Of a DNA stretch of 13,294 bases, positions 1 through 6,136 are shown piece after piece. Within the stretch, counting starts at the first letter, position 1. Each line of letters opens with the position of its first letter. The position numbers were made by a program, and so were the translations under genes. This DNA is from an uncultured Methylophaga sp. (GTDB lineage Bacteria > Pseudomonadota > Gammaproteobacteria > Nitrosococcales > Methylophagaceae): contig CANRLD010000033.1 in assembly GCA_947631375.1 (NCBI GenBank), positions 1 through 13,294 of the forward strand, written 5' to 3'. The notes below the pieces were generated by a model, which did not search any database, was not told the origin of the DNA, and saw nothing but the letters and a program-made list of their open reading frames with translations.

Positions 1-911
1 CCTCTCAGACACGCGATCAACGCTTTGACTTTGATATCTACGGTGGCTTTGTCCAGGCTATTTACAAACCGACTGAAAAGTTGAAGCTGGTGCCTGCCTA
101 TCGGGTAGATACGGTGCGTGGCAGTTTGAATGACGCAGGTGTGCGGCGGGATATCAGTGATTACGGCAATATCCACCAGCCAAAATTCAGCGCCGTTTAC
201 TCCTTCACTGATCGTTATGCGCTGTATGGCAACTGGGGCAAAACCTTTCAGGTGGCTTCTGGCGCTGCCAGTTACAAGAAAAATGTTTTCTCTGATGATT
301 TGAGCGCCTCCATTAATGAAGGCTGGGAAATCGGGCTGAAATTTACCCCGACCGATTGGTTAAACGGCCGGGTTGCAGTCTGGCAGCAGGTTGCCTCTGA
401 GGAGCTCCAAACCAAACTGGGAGATAAGAATAACGACAGTGAAAATATTGGTAAAACCGAGCGTCGTGGTATCGATATTCAATTTAATGCACAGGCGACC
501 GAAAAACTGGGGTTATGGTTTGCTGCCGCATTGCAGGATTCGGAAATACGCGAAGCAAGCACAAAATATCCAACATCCAAGGGTAACGAAATTCATCACG
601 TACCAGGCTATTTACTGGACGCCGGGGTTGATTATCAAGCGAATTCCAGGCTGACACTCTCCAGCTGGGTCAGCGCACAAGATGATTACTACCTGACGGT
701 AAACAATGACACACGAAAGTTTGGCCAATATGTTTTGGTGAATGCGTCGGCCAGTTATGCGCTGACACCCAAGGTTAAATTCGAAGTAGAACTGAAAAAT
801 ATCTTTGACCGTTATTACGAATATGTGTGGTTTGATTCTGATGGTGAACAATCACTGCACTCCCCCGGTGATAGACGTGCTGTGTACGGCTCGATTCAGG
901 TAGACTTTTAG
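1..911 (+). CDS. TonB-dependent outer-membrane receptor, C-terminal part (5' end outside window)
   Basis: About 302 residues of the C-terminal beta-barrel of a TonB-dependent receptor are visible. The reading frame is open from the first complete codon at base 3, so the TTG at 81 is internal and the gene begins upstream of the window. The sequence shows repeated amphipathic strands with alternating aromatic and polar residues and turn or loop segments rich in N, D and G, for example around bases 320-400, 470-540 and 600-700. A typical last-strand region contains LKNIFDRYYEY, and the protein ends in the aromatic residue of VDF, the usual outer-membrane C-terminal signal. Such receptors import ferric siderophores, heme, cobalamin or other large ligands using TonB energy. 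The ligand cannot be read from this fragment. The PepSY-family gene 74 bases downstream on the same strand favours an iron-complex substrate, which is an inference. The plug domain and TonB box are outside the window. Confidence 0.93.
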   Translation, partial: SQTRDQRFDFDIYGGFVQAIYKPTEKLKLVPAYRVDTVRGSLNDAGVRRDISDYGNIHQPKFSAVYSFTDRYALYGNWGKTFQVASGAASYKKNVFSDDLSASINEGWEIGLKFTPTDWLNGRVAVWQQVASEELQTKLGDKNNDSENIGKTERRGIDIQFNAQATEKLGLWFAAALQDSEIREASTKYPTSKGNEIHHVPGYLLDAGVDYQANSRLTLSSWVSAQDDYYLTVNNDTRKFGQYVLVNASASYALTPKVKFEVELKNIFDRYYEYVWFDSDGEQSLHSPGDRRAVYGSIQVDF

Positions 912-926
912 GCCGGTTATTATTTC

Positions 927-960
927 ATTGGTTCGCTGTCGTGCCGGGCAGCGAATCAAT
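927..960 (+). other. 14-bp stem-loop between receptor and PepSY gene
   Basis: Bases 927-940 (ATTGGTTCGCTGTC) pair with 947-960 (GGCAGCGAATCAAT) as a 14-bp stem with two G-U pairs, closing a 6-base loop. It lies 15 bases after the receptor stop codon and 25 bases before the PepSY start codon. No T-run follows on either strand, so it is not a standard intrinsic terminator. It could protect the 3' end of the receptor transcript, lower read-through into the next gene, or be a terminator remnant. The structure is seen in the sequence; the role is inferred. Confidence 0.55.
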
Positions 961-985
961 AATGTCATTCGGATAAAAGCCCATC

Positions 986-2122
986 ATGAAAAACGCCCGC
1001 CGAATCTGGCTGAGCATTCATTTATACCTCGGTTTGAGCATCGGTGCCTTACTGGTATTGCTGGGGCTGACCGGCAGTATTCTGGTGTTTTATCTGGAAA
1101 TTGATCAACTTCTCCATCCTCAGCTCCAGCCAACAACGGTTCCTTACGAATTACCATCGCAACAGGCGATTCTCGACGCATTACAGCAAGCTCATCCCTC
1201 ACGTCAGGATCCGTGGCGCATCGAGCAGCCTCTGCATGCTGATTGGCCGATTATGGCGCGTTATTACACGCCGGTGGAATCTGTTGATAAAACCTTTGCC
1301 CCGCTCATGCCCACCGTCGATCCGGTCACACTGGAGGTCACCAGTTCCCGCTTCTGGGGCGACTATGCAATGACCTGGATTTACGATCTGCACTATACCT
1401 TGCTGCTGGATAAGTCCGGCAAAATCATCATTGGCGTTATCGGTCTGATTTCACTTTTATCTTTTATTTCAGGGATCTGGTTATGGTGGCCGGGCTGGAC
1501 GGGTTTGAAATCGGCGTTAAAATTACAGCTTCGATCCGGTAAAGCACGGCTGAATTACGATCTGCACGTACTTGCTGGCAGCTATGGCCTGGTGTTTTTG
1601 CTGATATTAAGCCTGACCGGTGCCGCATTGGCGCTGCCCGATCAAATGGCAATGGTAGTCAGACCTTTTTCCGAGTTGGCCAAAACTCCCGCTATGACAT
1701 TGAAGCAGACGGTAACCGGTTCGCCGATTGATGCCGATCAGGCCGTCAATATTGCCAGAAAGCAATTCCCTGAGGCCGAATTACGCTGGGTGGAAACGCC
1801 GGGGGTCAATAATCAGCAAGCCTGGCGGATTGCTTTATATCAGCAAGGCGAACCCAGCCGACGATTTCCCCGCACCCAGGTTTGGATTGATCCGCTGAGC
1901 GGCGAGGTTCTGGCCATTCGCAATACCAAACAGGACAGCGGTGGTGATGTATTGATGCACTGGCTGCATCCACTGCATAACGGCGAAGTATTTGGATTGA
2001 CCGGCAGAATTCTTGTGTTTATTGCCGGGTTGCTGCCCTTGCTGCTATTTAGCACCGGCATCATTCGCTGGCTACAAAAACGCCGAGCGCGGCGGCTGGT
2101 TGCCCAGCGAGATCACACTTAA
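986..2122 (+). CDS. PepSY-associated TM domain protein (PiuB-like, iron-uptake linked)
   Basis: This 378-residue inner-membrane protein has the PepSY_TM layout. A first helix at about residues 15-38 follows a W8/H12 motif. Helices follow at about 147-170 (ending in LWWPGW), 194-217 and 340-363, and the tail is basic (KRRARR). Conserved histidines sit near the membrane: H12, H136 (DLHYTLL), H194 (DLHVLAG) and H325/H328/H331 (HWLHPLHNG). The PepSY-like soluble segment lies at about 245-315 and ends in WIDPLSGEVL. Proteins of this family are commonly encoded beside TonB-dependent siderophore receptors and are thought to act in reduction or release of siderophore iron at the inner membrane. The upstream receptor supports that reading here. 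The ATG at 986 fits the family N-terminus, although the ribosome-binding site is weak (GGA at 971-973). The gene ends 4 bases before the end of a convergent gene. The exact electron donor and substrate are unknown. Confidence 0.9.
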   Translation: MKNARRIWLSIHLYLGLSIGALLVLLGLTGSILVFYLEIDQLLHPQLQPTTVPYELPSQQAILDALQQAHPSRQDPWRIEQPLHADWPIMARYYTPVESVDKTFAPLMPTVDPVTLEVTSSRFWGDYAMTWIYDLHYTLLLDKSGKIIIGVIGLISLLSFISGIWLWWPGWTGLKSALKLQLRSGKARLNYDLHVLAGSYGLVFLLILSLTGAALALPDQMAMVVRPFSELAKTPAMTLKQTVTGSPIDADQAVNIARKQFPEAELRWVETPGVNNQQAWRIALYQQGEPSRRFPRTQVWIDPLSGEVLAIRNTKQDSGGDVLMHWLHPLHNGEVFGLTGRILVFIAGLLPLLLFSTGIIRWLQKRRARRLVAQRDHT

Positions 2123-2126
2123 GCCT

Positions 2127-2858
2127 CTAATCGGCGTCAAACGGCTTCTCTTCAAATAGCTTTTCCCCGGTAAACATCGCCGATATCACCGCATTTCGCT
2201 GGGTAACATCGATATAAATCGCCGCGGCAATATGGACAGGGATAAGGATCATCAACAGATAAAAAATCCATTCATGGGCACTGCGATAAGGCTGACGCCA
2301 TTCACGCATTTCTTTATAGGCTGCTTCGTTAATACCTTCTTTGGAATACGGTTTAATCAATTCTATGCTGGCCGGATCTTCGGCAATCCATGTCTTGATC
2401 TGGTTACCAAACGGCGGCATATAAAACGTACTGGACAGCACCAGACCGGTTACGGCTTGCGCCGTCATCAACAGCAGCAAGGCGGTTACCATCATTCTGG
2501 CTAACGGGCTATGGCCTAAAAAACGTACCCGACGACCAATTTTATGCCCTTCGATGGTGGCCTGAAACTGTGCCTTATACACTTTTCCTATTGGCAAAAT
2601 GGCACGCCAGCGAGAAAAGCGGCTGCCGAGAAATGTCCATACCAGACGCCAGGCCAGTGTGATAACAAAAACATATCCAACATAGACATGTAGCGTTTTC
2701 AAAATCACTTTACCGTCATTGCTGATATCCAGCGCATCACTGGTCATCAGCAGCACGCCAAACACCGTCAACAAGGCAATACACAGTACGCTTACCCAAT
2801 GAAAAACGCGCACTGTACGATCCCAGACAGGATAAGCTCGTAACGTTTGCTGTGTCAT
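2127..2858 (-). CDS. Cytochrome b561-type (cytochrome b/b6 domain) membrane protein
   Basis: This 243-residue integral membrane protein matches the bacterial cytochrome b561 / Ni-hydrogenase b-subunit family. Four helices lie at about residues 17-40, 55-77, 118-142 and 194-217. The expected heme-ligand histidines are present: H20 (RVFHW), H57 (TLHVYVGY), H195 (SAHEW) and H209 (IPVHI). These are enough for two b-type hemes across the membrane. Such proteins pass electrons between the quinone pool and periplasmic or cytoplasmic partners. The start at 2858 has a good ribosome-binding site (AGGGA about 9 bases upstream on the minus strand). It lies 61 bases downstream of the hemerythrin-like gene on the same strand and may share its transcript. 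No diheme cytochrome c or hydrogenase partner is encoded nearby, so the redox partner is unknown. The family call is firm; the physiological role is not. Confidence 0.88.
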   Translation of the reverse strand: MTQQTLRAYPVWDRTVRVFHWVSVLCIALLTVFGVLLMTSDALDISNDGKVILKTLHVYVGYVFVITLAWRLVWTFLGSRFSRWRAILPIGKVYKAQFQATIEGHKIGRRVRFLGHSPLARMMVTALLLLMTAQAVTGLVLSSTFYMPPFGNQIKTWIAEDPASIELIKPYSKEGINEAAYKEMREWRQPYRSAHEWIFYLLMILIPVHIAAAIYIDVTQRNAVISAMFTGEKLFEEKPFDAD

Positions 2859-2919
2859 ACTGTATTCCCTGAATTCATCTCATTATCTATTGGTAGAACA
2901 AACTGGCAGCGCCTTACTT

Positions 2920-3348
2920 TTAGGTGCGAGAAAAGTCCCCATCCCATTGCCGCCAAAGTGCAGCACACTGCTCGTGTTGCTGTAAATGCTCCAGCCACCA
3001 GTGTTTTAAAAAAATCAGCAACAATTGCGGTTCATCATCTCGTAACCCTAACCGTAGCTGAATATCAAACTCGTCCAGTATGTTGATTGCCGTTTCGCAG
3101 TATTGCTCCAGCGATGCACTTTCCATCGCCCGCAAAATGCCCTCTTCTGTCTTGAAATGAAAATTCAGATAACTTTTCAGTACGCTGACCGTTGGCATCA
3201 GATCACGCAGGCCGAATCCTTGTTGAATAAAGTAATGCAGCGAATTAATAACGGCCACCACACCGCGGTGTTGCTCATCAATAAGAGCGACATGCTGCAA
3301 AAAACTGTCCTGCCAGACGATAAGTAGTGGTTTTTGCGACCTTTCCAT
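2920..3348 (-). CDS. Hemerythrin-like protein with an incomplete di-iron site
   Basis: This 142-residue protein has the four-helix hemerythrin layout: an N-terminal segment with W12, helix A with IDEQH (H27), helix B with HFKTEE (H64, E68), helix C, and helix D with WWLEH (H121). Against the classic ligand set H25, H54, E58, H73, H77, H101 and D106, the spacing aligns exactly, but the H73 and H77 positions are Y83 and A87 and the D106 position is E126. The iron that normally takes H73, H77 and H101 would therefore keep only H121. Bacteriohemerythrins bind O2 or sense oxygen, nitric oxide or iron. This one may bind a single metal, bind iron differently through Y83 or C84, or have lost metal binding. 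The ATG at 3348 lies 5 bases beyond the thyA stop, and with no clear ribosome-binding site, translation is probably coupled to thyA. The fold call is good; the function is uncertain. Confidence 0.82.
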   Translation of the reverse strand: MERSQKPLLIVWQDSFLQHVALIDEQHRGVVAVINSLHYFIQQGFGLRDLMPTVSVLKSYLNFHFKTEEGILRAMESASLEQYCETAINILDEFDIQLRLGLRDDEPQLLLIFLKHWWLEHLQQHEQCAALWRQWDGDFSRT

Positions 3349-3353
3349 GCAAC

Positions 3354-4187
3354 TTACACCGCTATCGGCGCTTTGATATGCGGTTGCGCCTGGTAATCAA
3401 TTATTTCAAAGTCTTCAAAACGGTAATCAAAAATCGATTCGGCTTTACGCTGAATTTTCAGCTGTGGCAGTGGTCCGGGGGTACGCTGTAATTGGGTTTC
3501 GACCTGTTCAAAATGGTTACTGTAAATATGTGCATCACCGATGCTGAGGACGATCTCGCCAACTTGCAGATCACATTGCTGTGCCAGCATATGCGTTAAA
3601 AACGCCAGTGACGCAGTGTTGTAAGGATTACCCAGAAACAAATCATTGGAACGGATGTATAGCGAAGCGCTGAGTTTTCCACCTGCCACGTAAAACTGAT
3701 ACAGCACATGGCAGGGTGGCAAGGCCATTTTGCCTGCGGCAGCATTTTCCCACGGTTTTTGTGATTCATCAGGCAGTAGGGCCACATTCCAGCCATTGAT
3801 GATATGACGGCGACTGTCCGGGTTATTTTTCAGTCCATCAATCAGCGCCGAAATCTGATCATAGCGTTTGCCATCGGCACCTTGCCAGTTGCGCCATTGC
3901 GCGCCATAAACCGGCCCCAGTTCGCCTTCTGCTGTCGCCCATTCATCCCAGATGGAAACGCCATTTTCCTGCAGATAACGAATATTGGTGTCACCTGTCA
4001 AAAACCATAACAACTCATGCAGAATACTGCGGATATGCAGCTTTTTGGTGGTCAGTAGCGGAAATCCCTGCGCCAAATCGTAACGCACTTGCCGACCAAA
4101 TACCGAACGGGTGCCCGTCCCGGTACGATCCTCTTTATCTACGCCGTTTTGCATCACATCACGGAGTAAATCAAGGTATTGTTTCAT
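3354..4187 (-). CDS. thyA: Thymidylate synthase
   Basis: This 277-residue enzyme converts dUMP to dTMP with 5,10-methylenetetrahydrofolate in the cytoplasm. It aligns with E. coli ThyA (264 residues) along its whole length. Key residues are present: R21 in DRTGTGT, the PDSRR motif, the catalytic nucleophile C159 in PPCH, RSNDLFLG and the dUMP-binding N in NPYNTAS, H and Y in DAHIYSNH, and the C-terminal IKAPIAV. The extra 13 residues relative to E. coli lie in one block just before the catalytic cysteine (about residues 138-151, containing PDESQKPWEN), an insert also known in other bacterial ThyA proteins. The ATG at 4187 matches the family N-terminus (MKQYL) and has a modest GAGAAAG ribosome-binding site. 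The usual neighbours lgt and folA are absent. An enhancer-binding-type regulator lies upstream and a hemerythrin-like gene starts immediately downstream. Confidence 0.98.
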   Translation of the reverse strand: MKQYLDLLRDVMQNGVDKEDRTGTGTRSVFGRQVRYDLAQGFPLLTTKKLHIRSILHELLWFLTGDTNIRYLQENGVSIWDEWATAEGELGPVYGAQWRNWQGADGKRYDQISALIDGLKNNPDSRRHIINGWNVALLPDESQKPWENAAAGKMALPPCHVLYQFYVAGGKLSASLYIRSNDLFLGNPYNTASLAFLTHMLAQQCDLQVGEIVLSIGDAHIYSNHFEQVETQLQRTPGPLPQLKIQRKAESIFDYRFEDFEIIDYQAQPHIKAPIAV

Positions 4188-4259
4188 GCTGCTTTCTCAC
4201 TCAATATCAGAGGGGGCTACTCTAAACTAAATGCCAGCGTCACGCACCCTTAGCGCATG

Positions 4260-5207
4260 TTATTTACTGTCGTCAGACAAACCATATTTCTGCATACGAT
4301 ACAGCAGGGTGTCGCGCGTAATACCCAATAACCGGGCTGCCTTGGAGCGATTGCCCGCAGCCATTTCCAGTGCCTGCTCAATCAGATCCAGTTCGACTTG
4401 TGCCAAATCAATACCTTCCGGGGGAATAACAAACCGCGGCGCTGCAGAAAATGACTGCTGCTGCATTTCCGCAGGCAAGTCCTTGAGCTGCACCATGCTT
4501 CCCGGTTGCAGCAGACTCAATCGCTGGCAGAAGTTTGCCAGCTCTCTTACATTGCCCGGCCACTCATAGCCCTGCAATTGCTGAATCACTTCCCTGGCAA
4601 AACGTAGCGGCGCATTATTGGCGGCAAACTCGCGCGCAAAATGTTGCAGTAACAACGGGATGTCTTCCTGCCTCTGCTGTAATGGTGGCAATTCCAGCGG
4701 CACCACTTGCAACCGATAATAAAGATCGGCACGAAACCGCCCGGCTTTGGTCTCAGCCGGTAAATCTGCACTGGTTGCCGCCAAAATACGGGCATCAATG
4801 ACCTGCAGTTTATGGCTACCCGCCAGCTGACATTCGCCGGCTTCAAGAAAGCGTAAAACCTTGGCCTGTACATTTAACGGCAAGGCATCCACTTCATCCA
4901 AAAATACTGAACTTCCTTGCGCCGCCAGCAGCCGTCCAGGTTCAACAATGTCACCCGCGGCATTACCGCGACCAAACAGATCCACTTCAGCATTCTGCGC
5001 CGGTAAAGCGGCACAGTTTATAGTGACCATTGCTTTATCTGCACGACGACTCAGCTGATGCAGTCGTTGTGCGACCAGTTCCTTGCCGGTTCCTGTGTCA
5101 CCGGAAATCAGTACACTGGCATCACTTAAAGCGATCATCGGTAACACACGCTGGATATGGGTGATTTGCGGTGAATGTCCAATCATGTCCGTCATCGTGC
5201 TGTCCAT
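4260..5207 (-). CDS. AAA+ / Fis-HTH transcriptional regulator of bEBP type, lacking GAFTGA
   Basis: This 315-residue protein starts almost directly with the AAA+ domain (MIGHSPQI), so it has no receiver, GAF or PAS sensor domain, as in PspF. Visible motifs are Walker A GDTGTGKE (36-43), Walker B VFLDE (101-105), FRADLYYRL with the arginine-finger region (158-166), WPGNVREL (216-223), and a C-terminal Fis-type helix-turn-helix at about 284-308 (GNRSKAARLLGITRDTLLYRM). The loop that should carry GAFTGA, the sigma-54 contact, is shortened by about 3 residues and reads RGNAAGDIVE (80-89). Family members that lack GAFTGA, such as TyrR, act on sigma-70 promoters, so sigma-54 activation is doubtful here. 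The start at 5207 has no clear ribosome-binding site; M5 or M8 are alternatives. It lies 12 bases downstream of a His-rich membrane transporter gene, suggesting one operon. The target genes are unknown. Confidence 0.88.
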   Translation of the reverse strand: MDSTMTDMIGHSPQITHIQRVLPMIALSDASVLISGDTGTGKELVAQRLHQLSRRADKAMVTINCAALPAQNAEVDLFGRGNAAGDIVEPGRLLAAQGSSVFLDEVDALPLNVQAKVLRFLEAGECQLAGSHKLQVIDARILAATSADLPAETKAGRFRADLYYRLQVVPLELPPLQQRQEDIPLLLQHFAREFAANNAPLRFAREVIQQLQGYEWPGNVRELANFCQRLSLLQPGSMVQLKDLPAEMQQQSFSAAPRFVIPPEGIDLAQVELDLIEQALEMAAGNRSKAARLLGITRDTLLYRMQKYGLSDDSK

Positions 5208-5219
5208 ATGCTGAGCTGA

Positions 5220-5978
5220 CTAATGCGAATGTGCAGCAGAGTCATTATCTGCTGCCGGATCAGTAATCGGATGATTATCCATCGCATCATGATGGTGGTG
5301 GTGATCCGGATGTGGCCACAGCAATACCAGGATCGCCATCAAGATGATCAATAGGCCGGCGAGTTTGCGAAAAGCCTGATTACGCGCCAGTGCAGCCAAC
5401 ATACCGGCAAACATGCCGGCGCCAAACACCGCTGGCAAGGTGCCTAAACCAAACGCCAGCATCACCGAAGCAGCATAGAGTGGATCGCCGGTGGTTGCTG
5501 CCACAGCAAGTCCGGCATACACCAGCCCGCACGGCAACCATCCCCATACTGCTCCCAAGAAAAAGGCTTGTTTTAAACTGCGTACCGGCAAGAGTCTCTG
5601 GCCGATGGGTTGTAACTTGCGCCAAATCGGTGCGCCTATTTTTTCCGCATGGGCAAATCGGGGAAACCAGCCGGCAAGATACAGCCCCATGGCAACCATC
5701 ACCAGCGTCGATAAGTAACGTAATATTGAAAGACCATTTATCTGTGTCAGTGGCGAAACTAGCAGCCCGACAATGCCGCCAGCGATGCTGTAACTCAGGA
5801 TGCGCCCGAGGTTATAGTTCAGCACAAAAGGCAACATTTTCCGCTGTTGTTCCCGAATATGTGGCGGCAAGGTCAAGGTCAGTGCACCTATCACCGAGCC
5901 ACACATGGCAATGCAATGTGCCGAGCTAAACAACCCCAGCAAAAAAGCGGTGACCAGTGAAGTGGTAAGCGCGTCCAT
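5220..5978 (-). CDS. TauE/SafE (DsbD_2-like) membrane protein with His-rich tail
   Basis: This 252-residue membrane protein has about six hydrophobic segments (roughly residues 5-35, 50-75, 84-104, 138-161, 167-197 and 206-221). It carries the family motif HCxxMCG (H21, C22, C26) in the first helix and WLPCG (C150) in a later one. These cysteines are the hallmark of the UreH/DsbD_2-like branch often annotated 'sulfite exporter TauE/SafE', which in many proteobacteria sits in cbb3-oxidase gene clusters. The C-terminus after the last helix is metal-binding in character, with H223, five consecutive histidines at 226-230, H236, H250 and H252. This suggests copper, nickel or other metal handling, or thiol-metal chemistry. 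No cco genes are in the window. It is the first gene of a likely operon with the regulator 12 bases downstream. I found no convincing promoter in the 158 bases upstream. Substrate and direction of transport are not established. Confidence 0.85.
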   Translation of the reverse strand: MDALTTSLVTAFLLGLFSSAHCIAMCGSVIGALTLTLPPHIREQQRKMLPFVLNYNLGRILSYSIAGGIVGLLVSPLTQINGLSILRYLSTLVMVAMGLYLAGWFPRFAHAEKIGAPIWRKLQPIGQRLLPVRSLKQAFFLGAVWGWLPCGLVYAGLAVAATTGDPLYAASVMLAFGLGTLPAVFGAGMFAGMLAALARNQAFRKLAGLLIILMAILVLLWPHPDHHHHHDAMDNHPITDPAADNDSAAHSH

Positions 5979-6136
5979 CTGTCTACTTATTTAACCCGAA
6001 TCATTAATAAAAAGGCAGATTAACACTTTAGCCGAGTATTTTTTGGGTGATTTCCCCCAGTGAGTCCCTAAAAAACCTACTTTTTGTCTGACAACACAAT
6101 GGAGAAAACAGACGGTTAATCAAGAAAACGATGGAT

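Noticed and set aside
2121..2147. Possible terminator hairpin AAGCC...GGCTT at the convergent gene ends
   Set aside because: Only a 5-bp stem with a 17-base loop and no T-run, and it overlaps coding sequence.
5289..5309. Run of histidine codons as a simple-sequence repeat
   Set aside because: It is a short coding His stretch using mixed CAC/CAT codons inside the transporter tail, not a separate DNA repeat element.
5390..5929. Open frame of 179 codons on the plus strand
   Set aside because: It lies wholly opposite the TauE/SafE-like gene. Its product is rich in P, R, Q and S with no recognisable domain, as expected for an antisense shadow frame.
6069..6113. Inverted repeat GTCTG...CAGAC downstream of ppx as a terminator
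   Set aside because: The stem is only 5 bp with a loop of about 18 bases. On the minus strand it is followed by A residues rather than T residues, so it does not fit an intrinsic terminator.
5979..6136. FNR-type or sigma-54 promoter upstream of the TauE/SafE-like gene
   Set aside because: I looked for TTGAT-N4-ATCAA and for the GG/GC sigma-54 elements and found no acceptable match. Only AT-rich, weak -10-like stretches are present.
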